Assembly: GCF_016735495.2 (NCBI RefSeq)
Contig: NZ_JAERQY020000003.1
Span: 1 to 64,000, forward strand
Origin: Lysobacter sp. MMG2
GTDB lineage: Bacteria; Pseudomonadota; Gammaproteobacteria; Xanthomonadales; Xanthomonadaceae
DNA: 64,000 bases
Direction: 5' to 3'
Below are positions 38,729 through 47,610 of this stretch, in pieces. The notes under the pieces were generated by a model, which was not told where the DNA came from, did not search any database, and saw nothing but the letters and a program-made list of their open reading frames with translations. Position numbers and translations under genes: made by a program. Within the stretch, counting starts at the first letter, position 1, and the number at the start of each line of letters is the position of its first letter.

Positions 38729-40402
38729 ATGCCAGTTTTGGGGTGGGTTGGGTGTGCGGTGCTGGCAATCGTGGGTGCCGTTGTGGGTTGGCTGTTGGGA
38801 CGTAGCGGCCTGAAAGCGCAACTGAAGATCCGGGAAGATGAGCTGCAAGCCGAGCGTGAGCAGGCCGACCGCCTGCGCAACGACGCTGCACGGCTTCCGG
38901 ATGCTGTCGCCAGGCTCAGCGCCGCCGAAGGCCGAAGCGCTCAGCTAGAACGTGAGTTCCGTGAAGCCTCATCGGAAATTGCCGCCTCGCAGGCGCGCCT
39001 TGAAGAGACCGTCGCTGGGCGGACCGCGCTCCAAGGTGATCTGGCGTCCCTTCGCACCCAGTTCGATGAGCTTCAAGCTCAGCTGCAGTCGACGCAGCTC
39101 GCCGCGCGCACAAGCGACGCCACGGCCCAGGCGATCAGGAATGAAGCCGAAGGGCTGCGCGGCACGAACAAAGAGCTGACGCTCACCTTAGACGGCCTTC
39201 GTGAGCAACTGCGTGAACTATCCATCCAGCTAGCCGGCGTGACGGCCGAGCGCGATTCTGCAATTGCTCTGGTCCAGCAGTCGAAGGCCTACCTCGATCA
39301 AGCACAGGATCGTATGCGCACCGTCTTCGTTGAGGCAGCCAGCAAGGTCTTCGACGAGAAGTCCGCTGTCCTCGACCGCAAGATCCTCAGCTCCACAGAG
39401 ATCTCCAAGCAACAGCTTGAAGCCACACTTAAGCCCTTCTCTGACAACGTCACAGTCTTCCAGCAGAAGCTTGAGGCATTCGAGACCACGACCGTACGCG
39501 AGAGCGCCAAGCTGGAAGGCGCAATCACGCATCTGCGCGACCTCAACACCGACATGGCAAAGGCGACCGAGTCCCTGGCCACGGCACTTAAGGGCAATGC
39601 GAAGGTGCGCGGCGACTGGGGCGAAATGATCCTCGACCAAGTGCTCATCGCCAGCGGTCTCGAAGAGGGTGTCAACTATCGCAAGCAGGACAATGCAAGG
39701 GATGACGACGGCAAGCGGCACGTTCCTGACGTGATAGTAGATCTGCCCGATGGCCGCCAAGTAGTCATCGACTCCAAGGTCAACCTTGTGGATTGGGCCG
39801 CCGCCAATAGTATCGATGTGTCCCCGGAGGATTACCGAGCGGCCCTCATGGCCCATGCTGCGGCGCTTCGCAGGCACATGGTGGAGCTGTCCGATAAGAA
39901 TTACCCAAAGATCTTGGGTGGCCAGACGCTTGAGCTAACGGTGCTCTTCGTCCCAATCGAAGGCGCGTTGTCCGCTGCCTTGTCAGTCGATCGCCATCTG
40001 CAGACGGATGCGCTCAAGCGCCGTATTGCTTTTGCCACGCCGAACACGTTGATGAGTCTGCTCAAGGTGGTCGACCAGCTGTGGACGCGCGAGAAGATCC
40101 AGAGCCAAGTGGACAACATTCGCACAGAAGCCAATAAGCTCTTGGACTCGCTGACGAATTTCCTAACGGACTTCCATCGCATCGACAAGAAGATCGTTGA
40201 GCTTTCGGATACCTATGCCGCTACTAAGAACAAGCTTAGCGACTCTCAGCAGTCGGTGCTCAAGCGTGCAGGACGCCTGATCAAAGCCGGCATCCGGGGC
40301 AATAAGAAGCTCCATGAAGATCTTCTAGAAGCTGCTGACGAGGATCCGGCCGATACCTCGCTGCTGCCCGCGCTGGAAGGTTCAGCCGTTGAGGAAGCTT
40401 AG
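38729..40402 (+). CDS. rmuC: RmuC-family DNA recombination protein
   Basis: A 557-residue protein: an N-terminal membrane anchor (VLGWVGCAVLAIVGAVVGWL), a long coiled coil (about residues 30-190), and the RmuC domain with GDWGEMILDQVL near 295, PDVIVDLPDGRQVVIDSKV near 330 (the PD-(D/E)xK-like core) and ALSVDRHLQTDALKRR near 415. RmuC limits sequence inversions at short repeats. ATG at 38729 has AGGGGG 7 bases upstream, better than the ATG at 38687. In this island it lies 87 bases before an OLD nuclease, so it may be an accessory copy in a defence pair rather than the housekeeping gene. Confidence 0.85.
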   Translation: MPVLGWVGCAVLAIVGAVVGWLLGRSGLKAQLKIREDELQAEREQADRLRNDAARLPDAVARLSAAEGRSAQLEREFREASSEIAASQARLEETVAGRTALQGDLASLRTQFDELQAQLQSTQLAARTSDATAQAIRNEAEGLRGTNKELTLTLDGLREQLRELSIQLAGVTAERDSAIALVQQSKAYLDQAQDRMRTVFVEAASKVFDEKSAVLDRKILSSTEISKQQLEATLKPFSDNVTVFQQKLEAFETTTVRESAKLEGAITHLRDLNTDMAKATESLATALKGNAKVRGDWGEMILDQVLIASGLEEGVNYRKQDNARDDDGKRHVPDVIVDLPDGRQVVIDSKVNLVDWAAANSIDVSPEDYRAALMAHAAALRRHMVELSDKNYPKILGGQTLELTVLFVPIEGALSAALSVDRHLQTDALKRRIAFATPNTLMSLLKVVDQLWTREKIQSQVDNIRTEANKLLDSLTNFLTDFHRIDKKIVELSDTYAATKNKLSDSQQSVLKRAGRLIKAGIRGNKKLHEDLLEAADEDPADTSLLPALEGSAVEEA

Positions 40403-40489
40403 CGGCCTGCGCCTCAGCTCGAACGCCGCTTCAAGCCCAGCGTCGTCGCCTGACCAAGGGCCTACGACGCTTAAAAGAAGGGAATCACC

Positions 40490-42319
40490 ATGCGCCTCAA
40501 GTCCGTCAAGCTGACAAACTTTCGCGGGTACCGCGCTACAACCGTTGTTCCGATTGACGAAGCCATGACTGGCATCGTCGGTCGTAATGACTATGGCAAA
40601 TCGACCATCCTGGAAGCCTTGGCAATCTTCTTCGAGAGCGACGGTGCCAAGGTCGACAAGAGTGACATGAACTGCTTCTCCCTGGCTGACGGAGATGAGC
40701 AATTCGAGATTGCATGTGAGTTCGACGACCTACCCGACACTCTCATACTGGATGAGAACGCTGAGACGACATTTGCACAAGAGTATCTGCTCAACGCCGA
40801 CGGTGTGCTGGAGATTGTCAAGACTTTTAAGGCCAGCAGCGGCAAGCTGGAGCGTACTGCAATACGCTGTCAGCACCCAGCCGACGCTGACTTGGCGAAG
40901 CTACTCAGCTTCAAAATGGCTGAATTGGAGAAACTTGGCGAGCAGCGCGAAGTTGTCGACCAGGTAGTCGATAAGCGGATAGCTTCGCATTGGCGACAAG
41001 CTGTTCGCTCTGCCGCGGAGCCCATTTTCTGCCAAGAAACCCTACTCGATGTAAGCAAGGGGATCTCCGCTGAAAACAAATCCATCTGGGACAGAATTCA
41101 GGATCGCCTGCCCATCTTTGCGCTATTCAAGGCAGATCGCGAAAGCAGTGATGATGATGCCGAAGCCAAGAACCCATTGCAGCAGGCGGTCAAAGAGGCG
41201 CAGGCTGCGCTGCAGCATGAGATCAGATCGCTAGAACAGCAGATCGAAGCCAGTGTGCTGGATGTGGCCAACCGCACCCTCGATAAGCTGCGGGAAATTG
41301 CGCCCGAGCTGGCAAACGAACTGACTCCGCGATTTAAGGAAAAGCCCAGGTGGACCTTCAATTTCACTCTGGATGGCGAGAATGGCATTCCCATCAACAA
41401 GCGCGGCAGCGGTGTACGCCGTCTGATCCTGCTCAACTTCTTTCGCGCCGAAGCGGAGAAGACGGTAGTTGGCACCAAGCGCAATGTCATTTACGGCATC
41501 GAGGAGCCGGAAACCTCCCAGCACCCCAACTTTCAGATGTCGCTGATGCGTGCGCTGCTGGAACTCTCCAGCCAGGTCAATCGGCAGATCATCGTCACCA
41601 CCCACGTCCCCGCCCTCGCTGGCCTGATTCCCATCGAGGGCATCCGCTACGTCACTAAGGAAGAAGACGGCATCCCAATTGTCAAAATGCCTAACGACGA
41701 TGTGCTCAAGGAAGCCGCCGAGAGTCTGGGTGTACTCCCCGAAAGTGGTATGGAGCGGGCAAAGGGCGTCGTGCTGGTAGAAGGCAAATCAGACGTCACC
41801 TTTCTCCGCCACACTGCAAACATACTTAAGGCTGGCGGGCACCTTGAATCCAGTCTCGACGATGCCGGAATTGTCCCCATCCTGATCGGTGGCTGCGGCA
41901 ACGTAAAACATTGGGTCACGCTCAACTTGGCCGATGACCTGGGTCTGCCCTGGTGCGTGTTTCTCGACTCAGACATCGGGGGCAGCCCAGAGCAGACGGC
42001 CTCTCTCGCTAAACGCAAGCAGGAAGTTGAAGCCCGAGGTCGCCTCTTCTATTCGACGCGCAAGCGAGAGATCGAGAACTACCTGTGCCCTGATGTGATT
42101 GAAGTTCAAACCGGACTAAGGGTGAAATTCACCGACACCTGCGACGCCAAGAAGATTATAGGTCAGACGGCCCGCGTCAAAGCGGATGATGTGATCGACA
42201 GGTTCTGGCCACTGATGACTGCAGAGCAAATCCTTCAGCGCTCGATGTATCAAGATGGTGGTGAGCAGCGTTCGGAGCTTAAAGAGTTGATTGAGAAGTT
42301 GCTGGTTTTGGCCGCTTGA
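40490..42319 (+). CDS. OLD-family ATP-dependent nuclease (ATPase-TOPRIM)
   Basis: A 609-residue protein. Residues 1-400 are the ABC-type ATPase (VKLTNFRGY, Walker A GRNDYGKST near 31, IEEPETSQHPNFQ near 337). The TOPRIM domain begins near 425: VVLVEGKSDVTFLRHTAN has the catalytic Glu, and VFLDSDIGG near 490 has the Asp pair. Ribosome binding site GGGA is 6 bases before the ATG. There is no UvrD helicase next to it, so it is a class 1-type OLD or part of another system; the upstream neighbour is rmuC. Sequence differs much from the Gabija nuclease at 33301. Confidence 0.85.
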   Translation: MRLKSVKLTNFRGYRATTVVPIDEAMTGIVGRNDYGKSTILEALAIFFESDGAKVDKSDMNCFSLADGDEQFEIACEFDDLPDTLILDENAETTFAQEYLLNADGVLEIVKTFKASSGKLERTAIRCQHPADADLAKLLSFKMAELEKLGEQREVVDQVVDKRIASHWRQAVRSAAEPIFCQETLLDVSKGISAENKSIWDRIQDRLPIFALFKADRESSDDDAEAKNPLQQAVKEAQAALQHEIRSLEQQIEASVLDVANRTLDKLREIAPELANELTPRFKEKPRWTFNFTLDGENGIPINKRGSGVRRLILLNFFRAEAEKTVVGTKRNVIYGIEEPETSQHPNFQMSLMRALLELSSQVNRQIIVTTHVPALAGLIPIEGIRYVTKEEDGIPIVKMPNDDVLKEAAESLGVLPESGMERAKGVVLVEGKSDVTFLRHTANILKAGGHLESSLDDAGIVPILIGGCGNVKHWVTLNLADDLGLPWCVFLDSDIGGSPEQTASLAKRKQEVEARGRLFYSTRKREIENYLCPDVIEVQTGLRVKFTDTCDAKKIIGQTARVKADDVIDRFWPLMTAEQILQRSMYQDGGEQRSELKELIEKLLVLAA

Positions 42320-42492
42320 ACTTAGTCATCGAAAGATTGCAGTTCGCGAAGTTCGAAAGGCTCTACCAGAGGCACCCGCAGGATTCACAGTCATTAGCCT
42401 GAGGTCCGCCAAGGGTCGCTAGCGACCACCTGTGAGGCACGATTGCAGTGCCCAGGAGGTCCTCAGCCGCAGGGCGGGCGCCCATCAATTGT
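42320..42492. other. Gap between convergent OLD and integrase genes
   Basis: 173 bases with no supported gene. A short inverted repeat GGTCGCTAGCGACC lies at 42414-42427 (14-bp palindrome), which could be a bidirectional terminator without T-run or a binding site. Confidence 0.4.
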
Positions 42493-43719
42493 CTACCCTG
42501 CTCTTCGGATAGGTACAACCTTCTTTGTCTCTTCGCGAAGTTGATCAAGATAGTCAGCCCACGCCTGCATCATTTTCTTGCGCTCGGCTAGGTGCGCAGT
42601 TCGGTTGTAGGCGCGTCCCAGCGGATCTCGTACTGCATGCGCCAGTTGGTGTTCGATGTAGTCAGGTCGAAATCCCAGGACCTCATCTAGAACGGTTCGA
42701 GCCATTGCCCGAAACCCGTGCCCGGTGATTGTGTCGCCGTTAAAGCCCAAGTAGCGCAATGCTGCATTGATCGTGTTTTCGCTCATGGGCCGCTTCGCGC
42801 TTCTGACGCCTGGGAAGACAAACTCGCTGCGTTTGGTGAGAGGCTGGAGATCTTCAAAGACCTCCTTCGCCTGTGTTGAGAGCGGGACGATGTGCGGAGT
42901 TTCCGTCTTGCTCGCGATAAAGCGCCATTCGGCGGCGGCCAAGTCGATGTCGGCCCAACGTGCCTTTCGAAGCTCCCCTGGACGGACGAACAACATAGGG
43001 GCCAATTTCAAGGCCGCCAGCGTCACCGGCGAACCCCTATAGGAGTGCATGGCGCGCAGCAGGTCCCCGATCTTGTCGGGGTCGGTCACGCTCGCGAGGT
43101 GTTTGACCTGTGGCTGCTCTAGGGCGCCAACAAGGTCATCAGCCGGGTTGTACTGCGCACGCCCCGTGGCGATTGCATACCTGAAGACGCGACCTGCGAA
43201 GGACCGAGCCCGATGAGCTGTCTCGACCACGCCCCGCTTCTCCAGCTTGCGCAGCACCGCCAGCAATAGTGGCGCAGTCACGTCCGTGATGGGGAGCCCG
43301 CCGATGGCGGCCATGTCTTTCTCGATTAGTCGACGCTCGCGCTTCACTGACCCGGGACTGAGCCCTTCCTTGGCCCGCTTGTTCAAGAACTCAGTCGCAA
43401 TCGCGCCAAAGGTCGTCTCTGCGCGTTCGACCTTCGCGGCCCGCTCGACCCTGGCAGCGTTGGCGGGACTACCGCCCCCTTTTACCAAGGCACGAAGGCG
43501 ATCCCGTTCGGCGCGCGCCTCCGCCAGTCCCATTACCGGGTACTCCGCCATCGTGATGATGCTCGGCTTCCCGGCATAGCGATATCGATACCGCCAGACC
43601 TTTGCGCCGCTCGGGCGCACTTCGATGCAAAGGCCATTGGTGTCCGCGAGGCGGTAGGCAGTTGTACGTGGCTTGAGTGTGCGCAGCTTGGTGTCGGTGA
43701 GCATGTGTGAGTCAGCCAT
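42493..43719 (-). CDS. P4-type tyrosine integrase of the island
   Basis: A 408-residue site-specific recombinase. The N-terminal arm-binding domain (DUF4102-like) reads KLRTLKPRTTAYRLADTNGL; a core-binding domain follows at about 95-200. The catalytic domain has RPGELRKARW near 245 (first Arg), HGFRAMART near 333 (His-x-x-Arg), and AYNRTAHLAERKKMM near 368 (nucleophile Tyr in YNR). All are intact. It lies 165 bases from the tRNA-Ile gene with its 5' end toward the tRNA, the usual P4 layout. Repeated GACTCAC/GTGAGTC boxes lie upstream and are probable arm sites. Confidence 0.95.
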   Translation of the reverse strand: MADSHMLTDTKLRTLKPRTTAYRLADTNGLCIEVRPSGAKVWRYRYRYAGKPSIITMAEYPVMGLAEARAERDRLRALVKGGGSPANAARVERAAKVERAETTFGAIATEFLNKRAKEGLSPGSVKRERRLIEKDMAAIGGLPITDVTAPLLLAVLRKLEKRGVVETAHRARSFAGRVFRYAIATGRAQYNPADDLVGALEQPQVKHLASVTDPDKIGDLLRAMHSYRGSPVTLAALKLAPMLFVRPGELRKARWADIDLAAAEWRFIASKTETPHIVPLSTQAKEVFEDLQPLTKRSEFVFPGVRSAKRPMSENTINAALRYLGFNGDTITGHGFRAMARTVLDEVLGFRPDYIEHQLAHAVRDPLGRAYNRTAHLAERKKMMQAWADYLDQLREETKKVVPIRRAG

Positions 43720-43769
43720 TTGTGAGTCAGCGAATACTTGCCAGCCGCCTGACTCACAGCCTGACTCAC
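43707..43769. promoter_or_regulatory. Integrase arm-type sites (four CTGACTCAC boxes)
   Basis: GTGAGTCAG occurs at 43707-43715 and 43722-43730, and its complement CTGACTCAC at 43749-43757 and 43761-43769, an inverted set of four that overlaps the integrase start. Such sets bind the integrase N-terminal domain and can autoregulate the gene. Two of the same boxes recur at 11613-11631. Confidence 0.65.
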
Positions 43770-43802
43770 TTTTTTTCCCGATTCAAGTGGACACGCTTGG
43801 AC
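43749..43802. other. Right att-like site of the genomic island
   Basis: Two CTGACTCAC boxes, a T-run and GTGGACACGCTTGGAC (43787-43802) repeat the order found at 11613-11674. TGGAC occurs twice, 10 bases apart, at both ends. The exact core of strand exchange cannot be fixed by eye, and it lies left of the tRNA terminator. Confidence 0.6.
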
Positions 43803-43814
43803 TAGCGCGCACAA

Positions 43815-43840
43815 AAAACCCCGCTGTTTTGCGGGGTTTT
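43815..43840 (-). terminator. Terminator after the tRNA-Ile gene
   Basis: On the minus strand AAAACCCCGC pairs with GCGGGGTTTT around AAAACA, followed by a further T-run: a classic rho-independent terminator 44 bases after the tRNA 3' end. Confidence 0.9.
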
Positions 43841-43883
43841 GGATCATTTCATGGATTGCCTTGGGCAACCTTGGACGCTTATG

Positions 43884-43959
<76 letters not shown>

Positions 43960-44026
43960 GTGGGCTGCGAAGTTTAGCAGCCCGTGGTGCGCCGCCGGCC
44001 GGGTGGCCGGCGCGATGGGGGCGACT

Positions 44027-46384
44027 TCAGCGCGTGGACATTGAGTAGGGACGCTGCTCCGGTGCGGCGCCCCAGGCCTTGTTGGGTTCGGCCTGCATGG
44101 TGAAGCGCAGTTCGCCGCCGGCCATGACGTCTTCGTGACGCAGGTAGGCGCGGTCCAGCGGTTTGCCGTTGAGCGTGGCGCTGCCGATGAAGTGGTGCGC
44201 GTCGTCCAACCCTTCGGCAATGACGGTGAAGCGCTTCCCGTTCGGAAGATTGAGCGTGGCGCGCGGCATGAAGGGGCGGCCGATGATGTACTCGTTGCTG
44301 CTCGGTGCGACCGGATAGAAGCCCAGCGCGGTGAACACGTACCACGCCGACATCTGGCCCAAGTCGTCGTTGCCGGCGAGGCCATCGGGGCGCGGTGCGT
44401 ACTGCGTCTTCATGATGTGGCCCAGGCGGTCCTGCGTGCGCCAGGGCTGGCCCGCGTACGCATAGAGATAAGCGACGTGGTGGCTGGGTTCGTTGCCGTG
44501 CGCGTACCAGCCGATCAGGCCGGTGATGTCTTCCATGTGCTCGAAGATCTTTGGATCGACCTTCGCATCGAACACGGCATCCAGGCGCGCGAGCAGTTGG
44601 TCTTCGCCGCCGTGCGCGGCGGCCAGTCCGGCGACGTCCTGCGGCACGTACCAGGAGTACTGCCATGCGTTGCCTTCGGTGTAGTCGCTGCCGTAGCCGC
44701 TGGCGCTGGGGTCGAAGGGTTCGCGGAAGCTGCCGTCGCGCTTGCGTGCGCGCATGAAGCCGGTGTCCTTGTCGAAGGCGTGGCGCCAGTTCGCGGCACG
44801 CTTGCCGAACTGCGCGGCGACGTCCTCGCGCCCCATCGCGCCGGCCATGCGCGAGATGGCCCAGTCGTCGAAGGCGTATTCCAGCGTCTTCGAGGCGGCT
44901 TCGCCTTCCTCGTCGATGGGCACGTAGCCCAGCTGCATGTACTGCGCGATTCCGTCGTAGGGACCGTAGCTGGCGCTGGCGACCATCGCGTCGAGCGCTT
45001 CGTTGGCGTCGTAGCCGCGGATGCCCTTCATGTAGGCGTCCGCGATCACGGGCACGGCGTGGTAGCCGATCATGCACCACGTCTCCAGGCCGTGGAACGA
45101 CCACACCGGCAGCACGCCGTACGGGCTTTCGCGGCGCGAGGCGAGCAGCGAGTTGACGAAGTCGTTGGTGCGTTGTTCTGGCTGCACGATGGTCAGCAGC
45201 GGATGCAATGCGCGGTACGTATCCCACAGCGAGAACGTGGAATAGTGCGTGAAGCCCTTGGCCTGGTGCACGGCGTTGTCCGGGCCGCGGTAACGGCCGT
45301 CGGCGTCCATGAACAACGTCGGGCCCATCAGCGTGTGGTACAGCGCGGTGTAGACGCTGCGGCGCATCGGTTCGGGCGCATCGAGGTCGAGCGCGCCCAG
45401 CGCCTGCGTCCACTGCGCCTTCGCATCGTTGCGCACGGCGTCGAAATCGAAACCGGGCACTTCGGCGTCGAGGTTGGCGATGGCGCCTTCTTCGCTCACC
45501 GGTGAAATCGCGACCTTCACGATCATCGATTCACCCGCGGCGCCGTCGAAATCGAGCGCGCCCACCAGCTGCCGGCCTTCGATCTGCGCGCGTTGGCGCG
45601 GGTCCTTCTCGCCCGGCGGCGGGAAGCCCTTGTAGACGACGTCCTGTTCGGTGTCGTGGAACTGATGTCCGCTGACGGGCCGGGAGAATCGCATCGCGAA
45701 GTAGAGCTGCCGACCCGGCGCCCAGCCGCGCGTTTCGCGGAAGCCGGTGAGCGTGCCGTCCGGACGCAGGCGCAGACGCGACCACTGCACCTTGCCGGGG
45801 TAGTCGTACATGCTCGTGCGCAGGTCGACGAGGACGTGCGCGGGTTTGCCCTTCGGGAAGCGGTAGCGATGCACGCCCACGCGCGGGCTCGCGGTGAGCT
45901 CGGCGCGGATGCCGTAGTCGCGCAGCGTCACGGCGTAGTAGCCGGGCTGCGCGATTTCGTCCTTGTGATCGAAGCGCGAGGTGTAGCCGCTGCCGGGCTT
46001 GGTGATATCGCCGCGCTCGAGCTTCACCTCACCGGCGATCGGCATCACCAGCACGTCGCCCAGGTCGGAATGCCCCGTGCCGGAGAAGTGCGTGTGCGAG
46101 AAGCCGACGATGGTGTGGTCGTCGTAACGGTAGCCGGCGGCCCAGCCGTAGCCTTCCTTGCGCGACTTGATCTGCGTGTCGGGGCTCAGCTGGACCATGC
46201 CGAAGGGCACCGTCGCGCCGGGGAAGGTGTGCCCCTCGCCGCCCGTGCCGATGAAAGGGTCGACGGCGGCGTAGGCCTTCGCGCCTGCACCGCCCGACGG
46301 CGGTGCGGCCGAGGCCAGGCCTGCGGCGATCCAGAGTGCGGCGCCCACCAGGCGCAGGGAGGTGGAACGGGCACGACAGGACAT
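44027..46384 (-). CDS. GH92 alpha-mannosidase, exported
   Basis: A 785-residue enzyme with a signal peptide (residues 1-27, ending AGLASA). Family 92 features in order: VDPFIGTGGEGHTFPGATVP near 40, GFSHTHFSGTGHSDLGDV near 92, LYHTLMGPTLFMDADGRYRG near 345, SLWDTYRALHPLL near 380, GNAWQYSWYVPQDV near 565 including the general-acid Glu, and GNDDLGQMSAWYVF near 675. These calcium-dependent exo-enzymes remove alpha-linked mannose from N-glycans or mannan. AGGAGC lies 6 bases before the ATG. Divergent from the LacI-type regulator, with the shared operator pair between. Confidence 0.95.
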   Translation of the reverse strand: MSCRARSTSLRLVGAALWIAAGLASAAPPSGGAGAKAYAAVDPFIGTGGEGHTFPGATVPFGMVQLSPDTQIKSRKEGYGWAAGYRYDDHTIVGFSHTHFSGTGHSDLGDVLVMPIAGEVKLERGDITKPGSGYTSRFDHKDEIAQPGYYAVTLRDYGIRAELTASPRVGVHRYRFPKGKPAHVLVDLRTSMYDYPGKVQWSRLRLRPDGTLTGFRETRGWAPGRQLYFAMRFSRPVSGHQFHDTEQDVVYKGFPPPGEKDPRQRAQIEGRQLVGALDFDGAAGESMIVKVAISPVSEEGAIANLDAEVPGFDFDAVRNDAKAQWTQALGALDLDAPEPMRRSVYTALYHTLMGPTLFMDADGRYRGPDNAVHQAKGFTHYSTFSLWDTYRALHPLLTIVQPEQRTNDFVNSLLASRRESPYGVLPVWSFHGLETWCMIGYHAVPVIADAYMKGIRGYDANEALDAMVASASYGPYDGIAQYMQLGYVPIDEEGEAASKTLEYAFDDWAISRMAGAMGREDVAAQFGKRAANWRHAFDKDTGFMRARKRDGSFREPFDPSASGYGSDYTEGNAWQYSWYVPQDVAGLAAAHGGEDQLLARLDAVFDAKVDPKIFEHMEDITGLIGWYAHGNEPSHHVAYLYAYAGQPWRTQDRLGHIMKTQYAPRPDGLAGNDDLGQMSAWYVFTALGFYPVAPSSNEYIIGRPFMPRATLNLPNGKRFTVIAEGLDDAHHFIGSATLNGKPLDRAYLRHEDVMAGGELRFTMQAEPNKAWGAAPEQRPYSMSTR

Positions 46385-46420
46385 GGGCGCTCCTGAGCAA
46401 AGACGGGGCGGCGGCGGCCG

Positions 46421-46439
46421 AATTTGGATCGTTCTAAAC
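46421..46439. promoter_or_regulatory. Probable LacI-family operator 1
   Basis: AATTTGGATCGTTCTAAAC, 37 bases upstream of the GH92 start. Its exact reverse complement occurs at 46524-46542. The core GGATCGTTCT is imperfectly palindromic around a central CG, as in LacI-family sites. Confidence 0.75.
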
Positions 46440-46523
46440 GCCGCACGCTAGCATGGGCCGACAAGCGGATTCATGCTGCATCGCACGATTGCACGGGCGG
46501 GCGCTGCCCCGCAGGATGCCCGA

Positions 46524-46542
46524 GTTTAGAACGATCCAAATT
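46524..46542. promoter_or_regulatory. Probable LacI-family operator 2
   Basis: GTTTAGAACGATCCAAATT, the exact 19-base reverse complement of operator 1, lies 27 bases before the regulator ATG. The sites are 103 bases apart start to start, close to ten helical turns, which would allow a loop covering both promoters. Confidence 0.75.
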
Positions 46543-46569
46543 CATGCCCCACGCCACGGACCCATCGCC

Positions 46570-47610
46570 ATGAACGCCCCTGCCGTGCGCGGACGGGTGA
46601 CGCTGGCCGACATCGCCCTCGCCTGCGATCTGTCGCGGGCGACGATCTCGCTGGTGCTGCGCGGCAGCCCGCTGGTCAACGCGGAAACGCGCGCACGCGT
46701 GGAGGCCGAGCTCAAGCGCCAGGGCTATGTCTATCACCGCGGCGCGGCGAACCTGCGGCGCAAGGTGTCCTCGACCGTCGCGCTGGTGATCAACGACCTG
46801 TCCAATCCGTTCTTCGCCGAGTTCGCGGCGGGCGTGGACGAAGCACTTGCCGCATCGGGCTACGTCACGCTGCTCGGCAGCACGGGCGAATCATCCGAGC
46901 GCCAGCAGGCGGTGCTCACCTCGCTGCTCGAACACGATCCGGCCGGCATCATCCTTTCGCCCGCCGAAGGCACCGACCCTGCGCGCCTTCGCCCGCTGCT
47001 CGCCTCGCGCACGCCGGTGCTGGTGTTCAACCGCGCGCTCGGCGGCGACTGGGATTACCTCGCGCTCGACAACACGCACGGTGCGCGCCTCGCGACGGAG
47101 CATCTGCTTGCGCAGGGTCATCGCCGCATCGCGTTCTTCGGCGGACACGAGGAATCCAGTTCGTGCCACGAGCGGCGCGAAGGCTATCGCGCTGCGCTCG
47201 CCGACGCGGGCATCTCGCCGGAACCGCAGTGGATCGTCGAATGCTCGCCGACGCGGCTGGAAGCGGCGCGGCAGACCGGCGCGCTGTTCGTGCGCGATCC
47301 GGCGCCCACCGCGGCCGTCTGCTACAACGATGCGGTCGCGCTTGGCCTCATGGCGGGTTTGTCGACGCGCGGCCGTCGCGCCGGTCATGACTTTGCCGTC
47401 ACCGGCTTCGACGACATTCCCGAGGCCGCGGTGAGCGCGCCGCCGCTGACCACCATCGCCGTCGATCCACGCGCGCGCGGTCGCCAGGCGGCGGAGCTGA
47501 TCCTGCAACGCCTGCGCGAGCCTGCAACGCCCATCGCCACCACCATCGCCCCCGTGCGCCTCAACCTGCGCGCGAGCAGTCACTTCACCCTGCCCGGAGA
47601 CGCCGCATGA
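46570..47610 (+). CDS. LacI-family transcriptional regulator
   Basis: A 346-residue protein. The N-terminal helix-turn-helix reads VTLADIALACDLSRATISLVL, followed by the hinge helix NAETRARVEAELKRQGYVYH. The rest is the periplasmic-binding-like sugar domain (VALVINDLSNPFFAEFAAGV near 75; DFAVTGFDDIPEAA near 275). The real start is the ATG at 46570; upstream codons overlap the operator. It probably represses both the GH92 gene and its own operon until a mannose-derived sugar binds. Confidence 0.95.
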   Translation: MNAPAVRGRVTLADIALACDLSRATISLVLRGSPLVNAETRARVEAELKRQGYVYHRGAANLRRKVSSTVALVINDLSNPFFAEFAAGVDEALAASGYVTLLGSTGESSERQQAVLTSLLEHDPAGIILSPAEGTDPARLRPLLASRTPVLVFNRALGGDWDYLALDNTHGARLATEHLLAQGHRRIAFFGGHEESSSCHERREGYRAALADAGISPEPQWIVECSPTRLEAARQTGALFVRDPAPTAAVCYNDAVALGLMAGLSTRGRRAGHDFAVTGFDDIPEAAVSAPPLTTIAVDPRARGRQAAELILQRLREPATPIATTIAPVRLNLRASSHFTLPGDAA

